Shown piece by piece: positions 40,201 to 52,160 of a DNA stretch of 64,000 nucleotides. The translations under genes were made by a program, and so were the position numbers. The first letter of the stretch is position 1; the number at the start of each line of letters is the position of its first letter. The stretch is from the NCBI GenBank assembly GCA_013397075.1, contig VWZS01009947.1:248001-312000 (forward strand). The letters are read 5' to 3'. The notes beneath the pieces were generated by a model that saw only the letters and a program-made list of their open reading frames with translations, made no database searches and was not told where the DNA came from. The stretch comes from Rhabdornis inornatus (taxonomy: Eukaryota; Chordata; Aves; Passeriformes; Rhabdornithidae).

Positions 40201-41597
40201 ATGTTCTGTAAGACCTGCAGCCAGGTAGAAGCAATATAGGTTAGGATTTATTTCTGTTTTTTCTCCCTTTTCCTTCAAGTTAAGTTACATCATGGGATCA
40301 GTACTATAGATGCCTTCATGCCAGCCTCCTCTGGACTTAAGGCAGGAGCTATTCCGGGCTTTGAAAGGAGGGCTTCAAAGCATCTGCAGTAATGAAAATG
40401 CCATGTCTTGCAACAAGCCAAATAATTTAGGGGCTTTTGAACTCTGCTTTTTATGCTTCCCATGTGAACAAGGTGAAGCTGATCAGCAGAGCCCAATGGC
40501 TTGCTGCCTTGAGGGACCAACCTCTCACTGCCCCACATGCAGCAGGTTTGAACACAGTTCTTGATTCAGCTGAAAATCCACACAGCCTCCCCCTGGGGTG
40601 TGAGCTGACAGGGTTACATGCACTAATGGGAGGCAGCAGTAGCCCCCAGCAGTACCTCAGGCCAGTGTTCTGCCTTGTACCAGAGAGATGGACCTGCTGA
40701 CAGCTGTCTTGCTAAGAGCAGCCCAGGCTGGGTCAGGGATCCGTATTTTACCAGCGTACCCACACTCTCTTCCCTCACTCCCCACAAACTTCATGCAGGG
40801 GAAGGACTTTGAGCTCTGAATCTCCCTTAATTAACACTCCCACTTGGAAGCCTTGGAGCATGAGACAGGCATCCTTGATACTGCACAGTTCTCCCTCTGG
40901 CACTTATGTCCAAACCCTCACAAAGGCAAGAGGACCACAATTTCATCTGCTTGGCCCTTCAGGGGGACAGATTGTGTGGAGGCTGAGGCAACTAACCCAT
41001 TTAATGAGAGAAAACACTCCCAACCCAGCATTTCTTATCTTTGAATATTTAGTAATAAGTATGTTTTAGTGTGAGAAAGATGCTGCCCTAGATGTGTCTC
41101 AGTTATAGTTGGGGTTGTTGTGTTATCTACTGCGTTGCAGTGAAAGAAGAAAAAGATGCTGAACTTCAGCTCCAGCAAAGTGTCTCTGATAAATATGTAA
41201 AGCAAAATTCTGATTACATCAAAGAAAATAATGTATCTGTTAAGCTCTACTTCTCTGAAGCAATTTCAAGCTAGTGTAAGTTGCTTTATTAATAAATAAA
41301 TATACAGATTTAACAAGCAGTTCTTTCCTTACACAGAGAAACTAAGGAATGATATGTATCCACTGAAGTAATTCTTCTGCCTTCAAATTCCCACCATCTT
41401 CTGCAAAGCAAAAAAAGTGCAATATTTGGCAGTTCTTGTCAAGTTTATTATGTTTTTTCTGATCCAAGCTGCTGCATTTAGGAATGGGTGTATGTTACCC
41501 AAGTTAATAGTTCAAGTGTAACAAGCTTTTACATCTGATCCCAATAAGAGTGGAAGAATAAGTGCTGAAATTCAAAAATTTACCCAAAAGTTATCTT

Positions 41598-41665
41598 CTT
41601 ACTGCTATAATGAGTGAGCCTACATCCTAGGGGATAGGATGTAGGTCACTCATCATGGCAATAAG
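41598..41665. repeat. 68-nt hairpin-forming inverted repeat
   Basis: The left arm 41598-41628 and the right arm 41636-41665 are reverse complements with three mismatches and one bulged G; the loop is the 7 bases AGGGGAT. The inner part, ATGAGTGA[G]CCTACATCCT against AGGATGTAGGTCACTCAT, pairs fully apart from the bulge. The size, small loop and imperfect stem are those of a precursor microRNA, but many genomic inverted repeats share this shape. It overlaps no element I recognise. Confidence 0.7.
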
Positions 41666-42836
41666 GCTCATCTTTTGTGGCTGAAGGCAATGTCCAACTA
41701 TTTAGTTATTCAGTTCTTCAAAATGCATCAGGATGAGGGTACTATACCACTGAAACCATCCAAGTATGAGACTTCTTGTGGAGTTTAGTGGCTGTACATC
41801 TCTTATGATGACTTTGCTGATCAACCTGAGTATAAAGTCACTGTTAGTCCAGGATTTAGTGGTGTACATCAGCTTTGCCAGACCTACAACCACATTAAAG
41901 CCCATGTCCTTCTTTTTTCAGTCAGACAAGTGTCCCAGCTACTCCAGACAGTACTCATGGGATGGAAAGGAAACTGGACACCCTTTTTCCCATTCTTTCT
42001 GTGACTATAAATCAGTCTGGCTCAATTAAACACAGTTTATATAATTGCATGAGAGCAGCCCTATCTCTTTGAGCTATAGAGTAGTTACAGCCTTATTTAA
42101 TTGCATGGTACTTAATTTTTGCTGACTGCTGAGCTGGTCTCCTGAAATGTTAGAAGACAGATGAGGCATCACAGTAACATAGTTAAGTTCTCTGAGGAAA
42201 GTTTTCTTTCTAAGAACAGAGTAGAAGGAGATCTGAGGTCCCAGCAAACCTCTACGGATGGGGAGGGGAGTTAATAGCTAGGGGACTAGTCAGGCTATTT
42301 CAGCCCCGAAAAAATTCAGTGGCAAAGGCCATTACACTGATCCAAAAAATCCTGTGGATTATCAAGTTTTGCATTTTCACTTTCCATACTGAGAATCCTT
42401 CTAAGTGGAGAGAAAAAATAAATAGAAAAATGGGAATGGAGAACAAAGCCCCTTTTATGAAAGACATATAATGAGGAGAGAAAATTGCCTCTTTTCATTA
42501 CAGCCTTAAGCCTGACCTCATGCTCTATCTCACAAGCTGTATTTTTCATTATTATCCTCAGAAATATCTTATATTCCATGTATTTATTCTTTCTTTTGAA
42601 GAAATTCAGACAATGATGGTGATGACGGTGATGAGGAACTCTGTTTTATGGGAACTAACCTGTGGCCATCCACTCAAGGCTTCTAAAGAATCCAAAAGGG
42701 TTTATCTCCCAGAATTTATAGTTAATTAACACTTTTCACCCTCAGCTGATATTTCAGACTGAGTAAATTGTATCTATCATTGCTCAAGCGCAACTGTCGG
42801 ATACGTGAACCCCAGATTTCTTTCAATAAAAAAAAT

Positions 42837-42862
42837 TATCCATAGAGTAAATTCTATGGATA
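42837..42862. repeat. Short hairpin, 12-bp stem
   Basis: TATCCATAGAGT and ATTCTATGGATA pair with a single mismatch around the 2-base loop AA. It is AT-rich; no function is inferred. Confidence 0.5.
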
Positions 42863-43771
42863 GATAAAGAAAGTAGGAGTCTACTCTAGCATAGATTGCA
42901 GGTGACATAAAGAGAAAATGTCAATCTTGTATTAATCACCAGCAACAATTGTTTCACACTAAGCTTGAATCTTGGCAAGAGCATTTTATCTAATTCTCTC
43001 AGTGTTTCACTGAGGTGGTAGAAGCTGAGGGGGAAGAGTGCCAAAAAGGATTTATACTTCCTTCACAAAGTTAAATAGACTCAATCCTGAGTACAGCATT
43101 AGAATTCACTAGAAGCAAGGCCATTTTGAAAAATGAAACTCATTGATGTAGCTAAAAAATTAATGACATGATGCCATATCCCAGTAAAGAGATCTAGAAT
43201 GTCTAATTGTCCATAAACACAGACTGAAATGAGCCTGGAAGAGGAGAAAACATCAGCTTTTTAAAAATTTCTAAATTCCCTCATCTTCCTTTGACAAACA
43301 GGGGTCAAACAGCGCTACCCACAATTCTTTGACAGCAGGCACCATTTTAGGGCATCGAATCTGAGTTGCTTATCAGTCATAGTCCAGAGGCATATTTGTG
43401 GGTGGATATTTCCCAGGATATGGGTTTTTTTTGTTTGTTTTCCTGTGTGTGTATGGCCCACGTTGCTGAGGATGCTGCTATGCATTTGGCTGGGCTACAA
43501 GAGATTCTAAAACAAATAATTAAGATTTTATATGGTGTTATATTATGGGCTCATGTCATCACCATCCATAGGTTTTCTTGAATCTTATTTCTTCATTTTT
43601 TTCCTCCCAGTCTCTCCTCACAACAGTTTCCAGGTTCTTCACATCTCAGCTTGGTTCTTTCTGTGAAACTTACTCCTAGTTTTTTTGTTTTATTTTGGAG
43701 ATTTTTTCACAATATTCCCTTGTATTGATAGTATTCACTGACTTTTCAAATGCTGTTTTCCCTCTTTTTTT

Positions 43772-43796
43772 TCTCCTTTTTTTCAGAAAAAGGAGA
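43772..43796. repeat. Short perfect hairpin, 10-bp stem
   Basis: TCTCCTTTTT and AAAAAGGAGA pair exactly around the loop TTCAG. It arises where a pyrimidine tract meets a purine tract. Confidence 0.5.
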
Positions 43797-45742
43797 TTCA
43801 AAATAGACAATAGACTTTTTAGATAATAAAGTGATTTATTTCCTGTGCAATTTTTTCCTGAAAAAAAATATTCATTATTGATAATAAAAAAATAAGGAAA
43901 GAAAAAAAATTAAAATTTAAGTTTTCTTTTCAAAAGCTGAAAGATGCAGTCATTTCAAGTGTAACAAGCATAACTCCAGTGTAATTCTGCCAGTTTGTAT
44001 TTGTCCTGGTTTAGGGTACTCCCTTTTGGCAATATGAAGAAATGTGACTGAGGCTAAAACTTTTTTTTCTGCTGGTCTGGTTCAGTTGGGCCTTGCTTGA
44101 GTATGAACTCTCAAACCTCTTCTAAGATGGGCAGATCACTTACCCAAAGTTGAGTAATTTAAGAATTTCAGGTGCTCCTAAGAAATGTGGTTTGAAGAGC
44201 TGACGTGTTTTCAAACTTGGTTGACACCCTGCATCTTAGACAGAAGTTGACAAGACAGAGCTCCTGCTCTTCCAAGTCTCTTTTATGTGGTCTTGAAAAA
44301 GTAAAATCACCTTTCCTACTGCTGTATCTGTCAGGATCAAATATTCATCATTAGACAAGGTACCTTATCCATAATTTTAGGGGTGGAAAGAAGGTAGCAA
44401 TATATCTCATAGGAGATTGACACATCCAAAGAGCCTAGCAAGGTTAATTCTCGGCCTGTGCAACACTGCCTCTGAATGGAAGCTTTGTAATTGAAGAGGG
44501 AAGACCTTCTCTAGCAAGTGTTTTCCTTATTGACATGATCATTTATTGTTTATTCATGCTCACTATAGCAGGGAAGACCTATTTTCTTCCAAAGAGGCTA
44601 TTTATACTGCTTTCTAATTTTCCATTTCAATGGCTTTATGACTTGTCCTTCGGGTTTTTCGAGTTTTCTCTGCTAGATGAATTTTCCTCCTCTCATAAGC
44701 AGAGAGGCACAACTTGAGGAAGAATGCAATGTAGATTTTTTTTCCAATTACAGCAGGTAAAATGAAAAGCCCCAAGAAGCGTGAGTGGGCCTTCTGTACT
44801 TCCTGCAGAAGTCCTGCTGGCTTGTCAAGTGATTGAAGCCTTAATGTTAAAAGGCTTAATGAAACTGGAAGGAGTAGGAATGCAAAGCCATCTCTACAGA
44901 GCAATGGATTCAAAAGTTTTTTGTAGCTGTTTTGCACGTACAATATAGGGCTGTGCTTGTTTGGGCTTGGCATGAGTGAAAAATCCCATGGTTCAGGCTC
45001 AGTGACACTGTGGTTGAGGAAACCAACTCCCTTTCAAATGCTGACATAGCTTGTTTCACTTTTTGAGCCAAATGATTCCTATAATTTCCCATGACAGCAA
45101 AGTGATTCACATAAGAAAAATTGAAGATTACTTCCTTTCCTTCAGGGACCACTGTGAGTACGAAGTAACCAAAGGAAACTTTGGGTGACTTTTGGAGCAT
45201 ACAATATCAGTGTAGGTCCAAAATAATTAAAATTCTGGATGTTCAGGTAATTCATTACTATTTTATTTTAGTGGATTTTTTAGGATTTACAACAAGATAG
45301 GGTATTGTTCCATAGAGGGAAAGTACAGTGCTTTTATTGAAAACACTTTGTAAAGGTGACTAAGCTCTTTCATAGTACACTGCTAACTTTCTGTATGGAA
45401 AGTTAGGGCCAGATCCCTCTGTTACAAGCTATGATGTCTGCAGCTTGGGGCACTGGGGACAAAAAGTCACAGCCACTACCGTCATCATCACAGCAGCCGC
45501 CTCTTTGCTCTCTCATGCGCTGCAAAGATTTCTCAAGCTAGTTTTCATTACTCAGGCTGAACAAACTTTTGGGCTGCTTCAGCATCTAGAAACTGCAAAA
45601 CATAATGTGAATTTCTACTCTCCATTCACACAGAGAACAGAGAAGGCCACTCTACTCCACATGAAGTTTCAAAAGAACTACATTTATTTACTCTTTGCAT
45701 GCTTTGTTAGTGGATGGGAAGCAGTCCATGAACAATATTTCT

Positions 45743-46172
45743 ATCACAGAATAGTATGTTTTGGAAAGGAACTTGTAACTCAGGAGGTCTTTAGAACAAC
45801 CTCCTGCTCAAAATGGAGTCTGCTGTGAGGTTGTATCAGCTTAATCAGGGTTTTACCTAGTCAGGTCTTGAAAAATTCCACAGACAGACACTACTTCAAG
45901 GCTTGACCGTCCTCATAGCAAAAAAGTTTTCTCTTTTATCCGACTTGAACCTCTTCTGATTTATTTATGATAAACTTATTTTTTTGTTGTCCCATCCTAC
46001 TCCTCAATAAAGAGCCTGGTGTTGTCTTCTTAGTTACTTTCTTGTATGTATTAGAAGGTTAGGTTTCCCTAAGTTTTCCTTCTCCATGCTTGTCATGGGT
46101 ATCCCAAAATATTGCAGAGCATTCTCCTTTGAATTGTCTCAAACCAGGACAATACTGAAGATGTGTGTAGGC
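45743..46172 (-). mobile_element. CR1 LINE 3' region, minus orientation
   Basis: The plus strand starts with the CR1 terminus in reverse complement (TATCACAGAATAGTATGTTTTGGAAAGGAAC-like block at about 45742-45772), followed by a 'cctcctgctcaaaatggagt' block, a 'gggttttacctagtcaggtcttgaaaaattccacagacag' block, an AAAAAAGTTTTCTC block (about 45921), and 'caataaagagcctggtgttgtcttctt' at about 46004-46030. Further on, 'gtttccctaagttttccttctccatgct' and CTCAAACCAGGACAATACTG (about 46138-46157) match more upstream CR1 3' sequence. The order and spacing are those of one continuous copy of about 430 bp with small indels. It is non-coding and old. Confidence 0.85.
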
Positions 46173-46174
46173 AA

Positions 46175-48235
46175 TTTTCCTTTAGCTATTGGTGCCACAG
46201 GCAAGGTTTTGGTTATTGTTATGTTATTGCATTGTTTTATTTCATAATTAGATATGCATTGCAAATAAAATAATTTCCTCTGTTGTATGAGGTTAAGCAC
46301 TACCAGAGTGACCCAGAAGTCCTTAGGCACTCATCAATCTAGCTCAGTTCCCATATTTAGCCAGATGGAAGTTCTCTGTGATTCAGTCTTATCTTTTTAA
46401 TATGCAAACTTTGTTGACTGAAGCCTTGGAGGCAATGTTCCTCTGCCTCAGCAACACACTCTAAGTCCCACTGTTTCTTTGAAAATGTGGTGGGAGATGA
46501 CACAGAATTACCCATTCACTCATGGGAGACAATATCTGCAAAGATCTGAAGGCAATTTTACTTGCAGGACTATATTTTTAAAGATTTTGTTATTGTTATT
46601 TCAAGGGTATGGTCTTGGCTCTCCACTCAAGAAAACTGTGTATGAGTTAGGAGATGTGTTTTCAATTCTCTGTTCCACTATTGATTTCTTTTTAGACTGT
46701 ATAGGTATAAATAACACGGCTTTTATCTAATCTTTCCTTATAGACAAAGAAAGCAAGAAGGCATTTCCAAGGAATGATCAATTCCCTCCTAAACCAGACA
46801 CTGAGAACAGTTCAGCCTCTTTTTGTCTCATGTCTCTTACAGAAAAACCTCATTTCCTTGCTTAGGTGCATACACCTACATTTCAGACTTCTCCAGTTAG
46901 ATGAGATGAATCCTACTCTGAGTTTTCCTGAGCCTCAGTTCTAGGCTTTAAACTTGTCACTCTGTCTCAGGAGGGATTAATTGAAAGGATAAGAGCCTTT
47001 GGGATTTTGAGGTATCCAGCGCCACACAGAGCTAGGGACTGTGGTTAATTACATATATCCATCCATTAAGGTATAGATAAAACAGCTGTGTGGGGTGAAA
47101 GCAGTATAAAGTCTATGATGGAAGATCTGTAGCTGAGGTCCTTTCAGAAAAACACAACACAACTCCCAACTTCTTCCTCCAGGTAAGTGCACGGAGAAGG
47201 TGACACTGCCTCTCCATGCAGGTGAATCTGCCTCTCATCAGCAGAACTGTGCTAAAAAGGAGGAACCAAATTAATAAAATTCAGAAATTCACCTCAGCTT
47301 CTTCAGTTGCAAATCATGCTTTAAATTTTTATGTGGAATGGTGTGATGGGTATAATGTACGATTTCATTTCAGGTAATTACATTCTCCCTGCTTAAAATT
47401 ATCACTGTAGTTTCCACTGGGAAAATGATTCTTCATTTCTCCCCCCTGCACCCTGCTGGGTAGGTACTATTGCTGCCGGCATGTGGCTCTGTGTTCCAGC
47501 CCTGTGCCCTCCACATACATACAGAGATAAATTGTGGGGATGTTGGACTGAGCCCTGCATATGCAGACATTATCCTGCCTGCGACTGCAGTTGGTTGGAA
47601 TTGCCTGGGTGTAGATGAGAGCAATATCTGACCTGCGGTTTTCAAACCACAGGGGATGAAAGAGGCTGGGAAAAATCCATGTTATAGTCAGACTTTGCAT
47701 CTAGAGAACAACATTTCGATTAAGTATCCAGAATCATATAATTCTTCTTCATTCCCCAGTGAAGCAGATTAACATAATTTGATGGTTGTGAGACCAGATA
47801 ATCTGGGGCCAGGTGGGGTGAAGAAACTTGATGGCTGCCAGGCAGTGTGAACGGTCATGTGAATGCTTGCAGTGTAGTCTGGGCTTCTCAGGAAGCTAAC
47901 AGCCTCCCACATGGACTACATGGTTCTACCAAAGATGATTTAATTGGTCTGTTTTACTGGGCAAACAACCTAGGAGAGCTCATGCAGTCACTGCCTGTTG
48001 AAGGAGGTAGCAGCCAGAAACAGACAGGGGACAGCTTGTCTTAAAGCTCCAAACCAAGCTGGCAACACTTTTTAGCTAGGCACTGAGACAATAGGAAGAC
48101 GTGGCTAAAAGCCAAGTGGATGCCAGTTTTTCGCTCTTCTACCAAACCCACACACAGAGCAAGCCTTACTCTATGGCCCTCAAGGCAAGTTCCACAACTC
48201 ATTTAGGTTTAAAACTCCCTAGGCACACATGGAGT
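46175..48235. other. Gene-free unique sequence
   Basis: No exon, RNA gene or transposon recognised. Several short open frames lie around 47430-47700 on the minus strand, but they overlap in different phases and look like nothing known. Confidence 0.5.
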
Positions 48236-48237
48236 TT

Positions 48238-48362
48238 TGGTTTTTTTGGTTGGTTTGGTCTATTTTTTTTTTTTTTTTTTTTTGAGTGGGGGAGGGGCGT
48301 GAGTTGGGGAGGGTTTGGTTTGGAGGTTTTTGGGTTGTGATTTGGCTTGGTTTGGTTTGGTT
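48238..48362. repeat. T tract and G-rich low-complexity block
   Basis: A GGTT-rich lead, a run of 21 T (48263-48283), then a G-rich segment with runs of 5, 4, 4 and 3 G between 48288 and 48313, then GGTTT units to 48362. The G-run segment could form a quadruplex with one 8-base loop, just over the usual 7-base limit. Proline/lysine-rich frames on the minus strand are compositional artefacts. Confidence 0.75.
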
Positions 48363-48523
48363 TTTGAGCTGCTACGATTATATTCCCAGGCAGCTGCCAC
48401 ACTGTGGTGTGTGTTAGCAGCCCTGGAGCCTGCTTCCTCTTGGCATGAAATGAGGCAAGACCCAGGTGTTCGCCCTGCACACTGTATTGCTTCATTCTTC
48501 TGCATTCCTACAAGTGATCAGTT

Positions 48524-48555
48524 TCCTCCTTTTTTCTTTCCTTTTTTTTNCTCTT

Positions 48556-48586
<31 letters not shown>

Positions 48587-48618
48587 TTCTCTCTCTTTCT
48601 TTTTTTTATTTTTTTAAA
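48524..48618. repeat. CT/CTTT microsatellite with an undetermined base
   Basis: Polypyrimidine stretch: T runs, an N at 48550, then mixed CT and CTTT units to a terminal T/A run. The N lies just where a T run turns into the CT array, which fits a sequencing or assembly problem. The true length may differ from that shown. Confidence 0.9.
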
Positions 48619-51600
48619 ATTCCTTTGCAAATGTTTCCTTCTCGAGATATATTTACATTTTATTCATGACTCTGTCAGGATTAATTTCAGCGCTTCATGC
48701 TGCCTGTGACTCCTCATGTATAATGAATGAAGCAGCAGCTGGTGCAGCTGACAGCCTGGGCACTCCAAGGGCATATACACACCAGCATCATTGGCGACTT
48801 CCTACCAGGAAGGATTTTAATACCCCTGCTGCCTGAAATGCACTTCTGGCCAGGGCATGCTTCAGGAAAAAATTGTGACAGCTCTAAGCAGAAGGTACTT
48901 TTCAAATTACTTTCTTGCTGTTTATCTATGTGCATTGATAACAGCAAAGGCTTTGGCTCCATCACTGTCTTAACGCTGTAAGATGCAGTGTCTGGACTTG
49001 ATTACCTTGGTGAAATCCTGTGGAATTACTTAGCCATCTCATTACTGTAAGAAACTAATCCTGGATCTGGAGTAGCATACAGACATAGCCTCTCTTTTCC
49101 CTTTTTGATCACACAGAATAACATCTTTATGTCATAACTCTCCAGAGGCCAAGTGTGTTTTCACACTGAATATGCTCTCAGAGAGTCATAATCTGATCCC
49201 TGATTCTGCCACTGGGTTCTTGAGTAGCCTTGGCATGTTGTTACCCCTTGATGCTTCATGCTCTTCACACTCAAAGTGGGAGTTAATATTTCTTTTTTCC
49301 TCCCAGTATTTTGCCTGTTTATATTAGAACCATCTGTACAGGTGTGTATTAGATATTTGGATGGATCCTAGCACTGACATCTTGATCTTCCTGGAAGAAA
49401 CTTTTAGGTTGAGCCACAATGAGAGCAGTTATAGTAATGAAACAATGCTTTCTGGATTCCTAATTGAATTGCTACCTCAGCCATGTACAGCACTCACAGT
49501 CAAGCAAAAAAAGATCTGTAGAAGCTATCCCAACAGTTAGTGTTTTGTCTCTTTTTTAAATGATGGAAAAATCAGGTTCGAAGTAATTTGTAAGAAGACA
49601 TTTCAGATTAATCTTTAAAGCTATCAAAGGACTAAAGTTTCTAGATGATCAAGTTTGCTTGTGTTTCAATATTTCTAGTTATTATGACTGCTTTTATTTA
49701 AACTCTGTACATACTTTAAAATTCTGTTGATACATTTTTTACTTCTTTGCAATGTTTGGATTGTAAAGCAACATACAGTGTACCAGATTGTCGTCTCAGA
49801 ATTGAACTCTATTTTCAAACCATGTCAGGCAAAACCTCAGATGGCACCACTCTCTTCCATCTTCATATTTTCTTTTGAATAGAACTCACAAGATAGGGAT
49901 GGAGAATCCCTCCCAGCATCATGATTAACTATTATCTGTCTTCTGGTTCGTAAAAGTCATACTTCTTAGGAAAAAAACATTGTTGAGTCTTATAAGATTA
50001 TGTCATTAAGATGTTTTCCAAAATAGTGTCTAAATATTACAGTCTTAGTTTATAATTAAACATCTGATTCCAGAAAAATTGAACAGATTAGCTAGGTGAA
50101 AAATTATTCATCTGAGGACTAAGGGTTTCTGCTCTGACTCTTGTTGACTGATTTTCCCACTGACAATTTGACAAATGAAAGAGTTTGCTAATTTTTCACA
50201 GGTGGGGAAAATGAGGCCTATGATGTGCAGATGGTTTGTTATGGATTCAGTCACCAGAAAAACAGGATCATCACGCAGAGGGATTCTTAGCCTGCACCAC
50301 TGCATTCAGACCAACACACATGGTTGGCATCAGCAACCTGAGATAAATAGTGAGCTGCCATATAGCTCAGAGAACACATCTTCAGGATGGATTTTGCAGA
50401 GAAAATGGTTCTGGCCCTTCACTCTGCCCACTACTGCAGGAGAACACAGGACCACTATTCCTTACAATATTTGAAAAACAGATGTTTTCCAGCTCATTTG
50501 TCCAGCACTTTGTTAAAGCAGTTAGATCCAATTACTGTAATTTCCACTATTTCTCCCTTCTCACAGTTCTTCTATACTTGCATCTGCTTCTTTCTTTTTC
50601 TTTCTGCTAGATGAAGACAATGCAAGATAAATTTTGCCTTTCACAAACCAGACATCTCTTCAGTCAAGAGGTTTAGATTCATTCAGATAATCTGCCACTT
50701 ATGTAATTCTTCCTAACTTGTCTGTGGTATCCTTGCAGTTTTGTGACCAAAACAGGTCTAAGAGAATTTATTAAACAGGAGAATTCAGGTGCTGGCAGCT
50801 CAGAAGACTCTATTTTCCTCTTTACAAATTCTAATTTTTTTGATCCAGAATAGGTGCGATAAGGACACCGACCAAACCCGATCCCCCATGAACCGACTTG
50901 TTCATCCTTGTGATTATCAACTTTTGTGACCCTTAACATCCTGGCTGTAGTCCAGGCTGTACTGTTAATGCATTTAACACACAAATTCTGAAATATCCCC
51001 CATTCATCTGGGTACTGTATTCTTTATTGGCTGTCATAATGGTATGTGTTGTTGCTATGCATGGTTAAACGTCGAGGGACTGCTCAGTATTTCTGTGGAT
51101 GTTGCTATTTTCTGTGCTGTGTTTCCTGCTATAGAAACATATAGATTCATAATTCCCAAACTTGTGAAAGCCAAGTCTTTATTTCCTCTTAGGGAACTAA
51201 AGCCAGTTACACATAATCTGATTCCCACAAGACATTGGAAAAGACTTATTTGTGCATAATCCACTTCTTGGACCTTCACATCCCCTAGTGCAAGATATCT
51301 TTGTTTTTCTTGTTTCTGGTATGTGTCAAGAACATGCCATTAGAGAAAGCCATGAGACCCCAGCACAGGGGTAAAAATAGCCCTAGAAGCTGAGAGGGCA
51401 GGAGTGTAATGCCCTCTTCTAACTTTCAAATTTTAACATGGCAAGGTCATGGTGCTGAATGCCTCTGAGGACCTTCTTTGTATTGAATGTCTTCCTTATC
51501 CTACAGTAATTTATTTAGGTGTATTTTTATCATAAAGCCACAGGTTATTTGGCTGTTTGATCCCAGCAGCAAGGAAATAAAATTATTCATTTTCCTGTCA

Positions 51601-52134
51601 TAAAAAATAATCTAAACTTTTGGGAATATTCATTACAATATTTAGGCAAAACGACTTGTCAAGAGCACAGTGGATGTCTGGATGCTCCTTCCATTACCTA
51701 CCTGAGCTTAGGGAGAAGCTCAACCCCCAATGGCTCAACCCCTGGGGTTGTCCATGGCATTAAATATTTCTTTGAGCAAGGAGGAGAAAAGATGGTATGC
51801 TTGCTGGTCTCAGTTCTGATTTTGCTCCCATTTGCTCAGTTTGATGTAGTGTTCAATGCAGGGCAGGTTTGTTTGTTTGTTTTTCTACCTTTGAAACAGC
51901 AACTGTGGAAACTTGCTCAGTGGCAAGACAGTGGTTGTCCCAAAGCTTAGCTAGAGGGGCTGAGCAAGCCTCTCATGTTGCTGACAGGGAACCAACCAGA
52001 CTTGACTTGTGTAGTCTCACAGGTTAAAAAGTTCTCTGCTGTGCTCAAGATAGAGACATGGACAGTGTCTATCTATATCTAAGTATGGACATGCACAGTG
52101 TTTTTCAATCTGAAATCTTATTTGCAAATCGCTT

Positions 52135-52160
52135 GAAGTGACATCCTGAAGTGACATCCT
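52135..52160. repeat. 13-bp tandem duplication, two perfect copies
   Basis: GAAGTGACATCCT is present twice in direct succession without mismatch. It looks like a recent slippage-type duplication in unique sequence. Confidence 0.85.

Larger units (their letters stand above)
32061..41595. other. Gene-free unique sequence
   Basis: No exon or transposon recognised. The interval contains two exact TGATTGACAG decamers (33434 and 35802), a perfect 11-bp-arm palindrome at 37248-37271, and a dense non-repetitive stretch at 39440-39980 discussed as a candidate regulatory element. A/T homopolymers occur at 35029-35041 and about 38828-38841. Confidence 0.5.
41670..45740. other. Gene-free unique sequence
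   Basis: No recognisable gene. Two small hairpins are present: 42837-42862 (12-bp stem with one mismatch) and 43772-43796 (10-bp perfect stem TCTCCTTTTT / AAAAAGGAGA). The interval 43860-43925 is A/T-rich. Open frames such as 44614-44973 (minus) show no family resemblance. Confidence 0.5.

Noticed and set aside
43999..44016. TGTCCTGGTTTAGGG, reminiscent of the start of some bird LTRs
   Set aside because: The following several hundred bases do not continue like an LTR I know, and no matching end or target duplication is visible.
44614..44973. 119-codon minus-strand open frame
   Set aside because: No recognisable domain and no supporting transcription signals.
46138..46157. CTCAAACCAGGACAATACTG, which looked like an LTR end in reverse
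   Set aside because: It fits better as the continuation of the neighbouring CR1 fragment, whose consensus has a similar 'aaactggacacaatact' text there.
48199..48505. Proline- and lysine-rich frames on the minus strand
   Set aside because: They are translations of the T-tract and G-rich low-complexity block.
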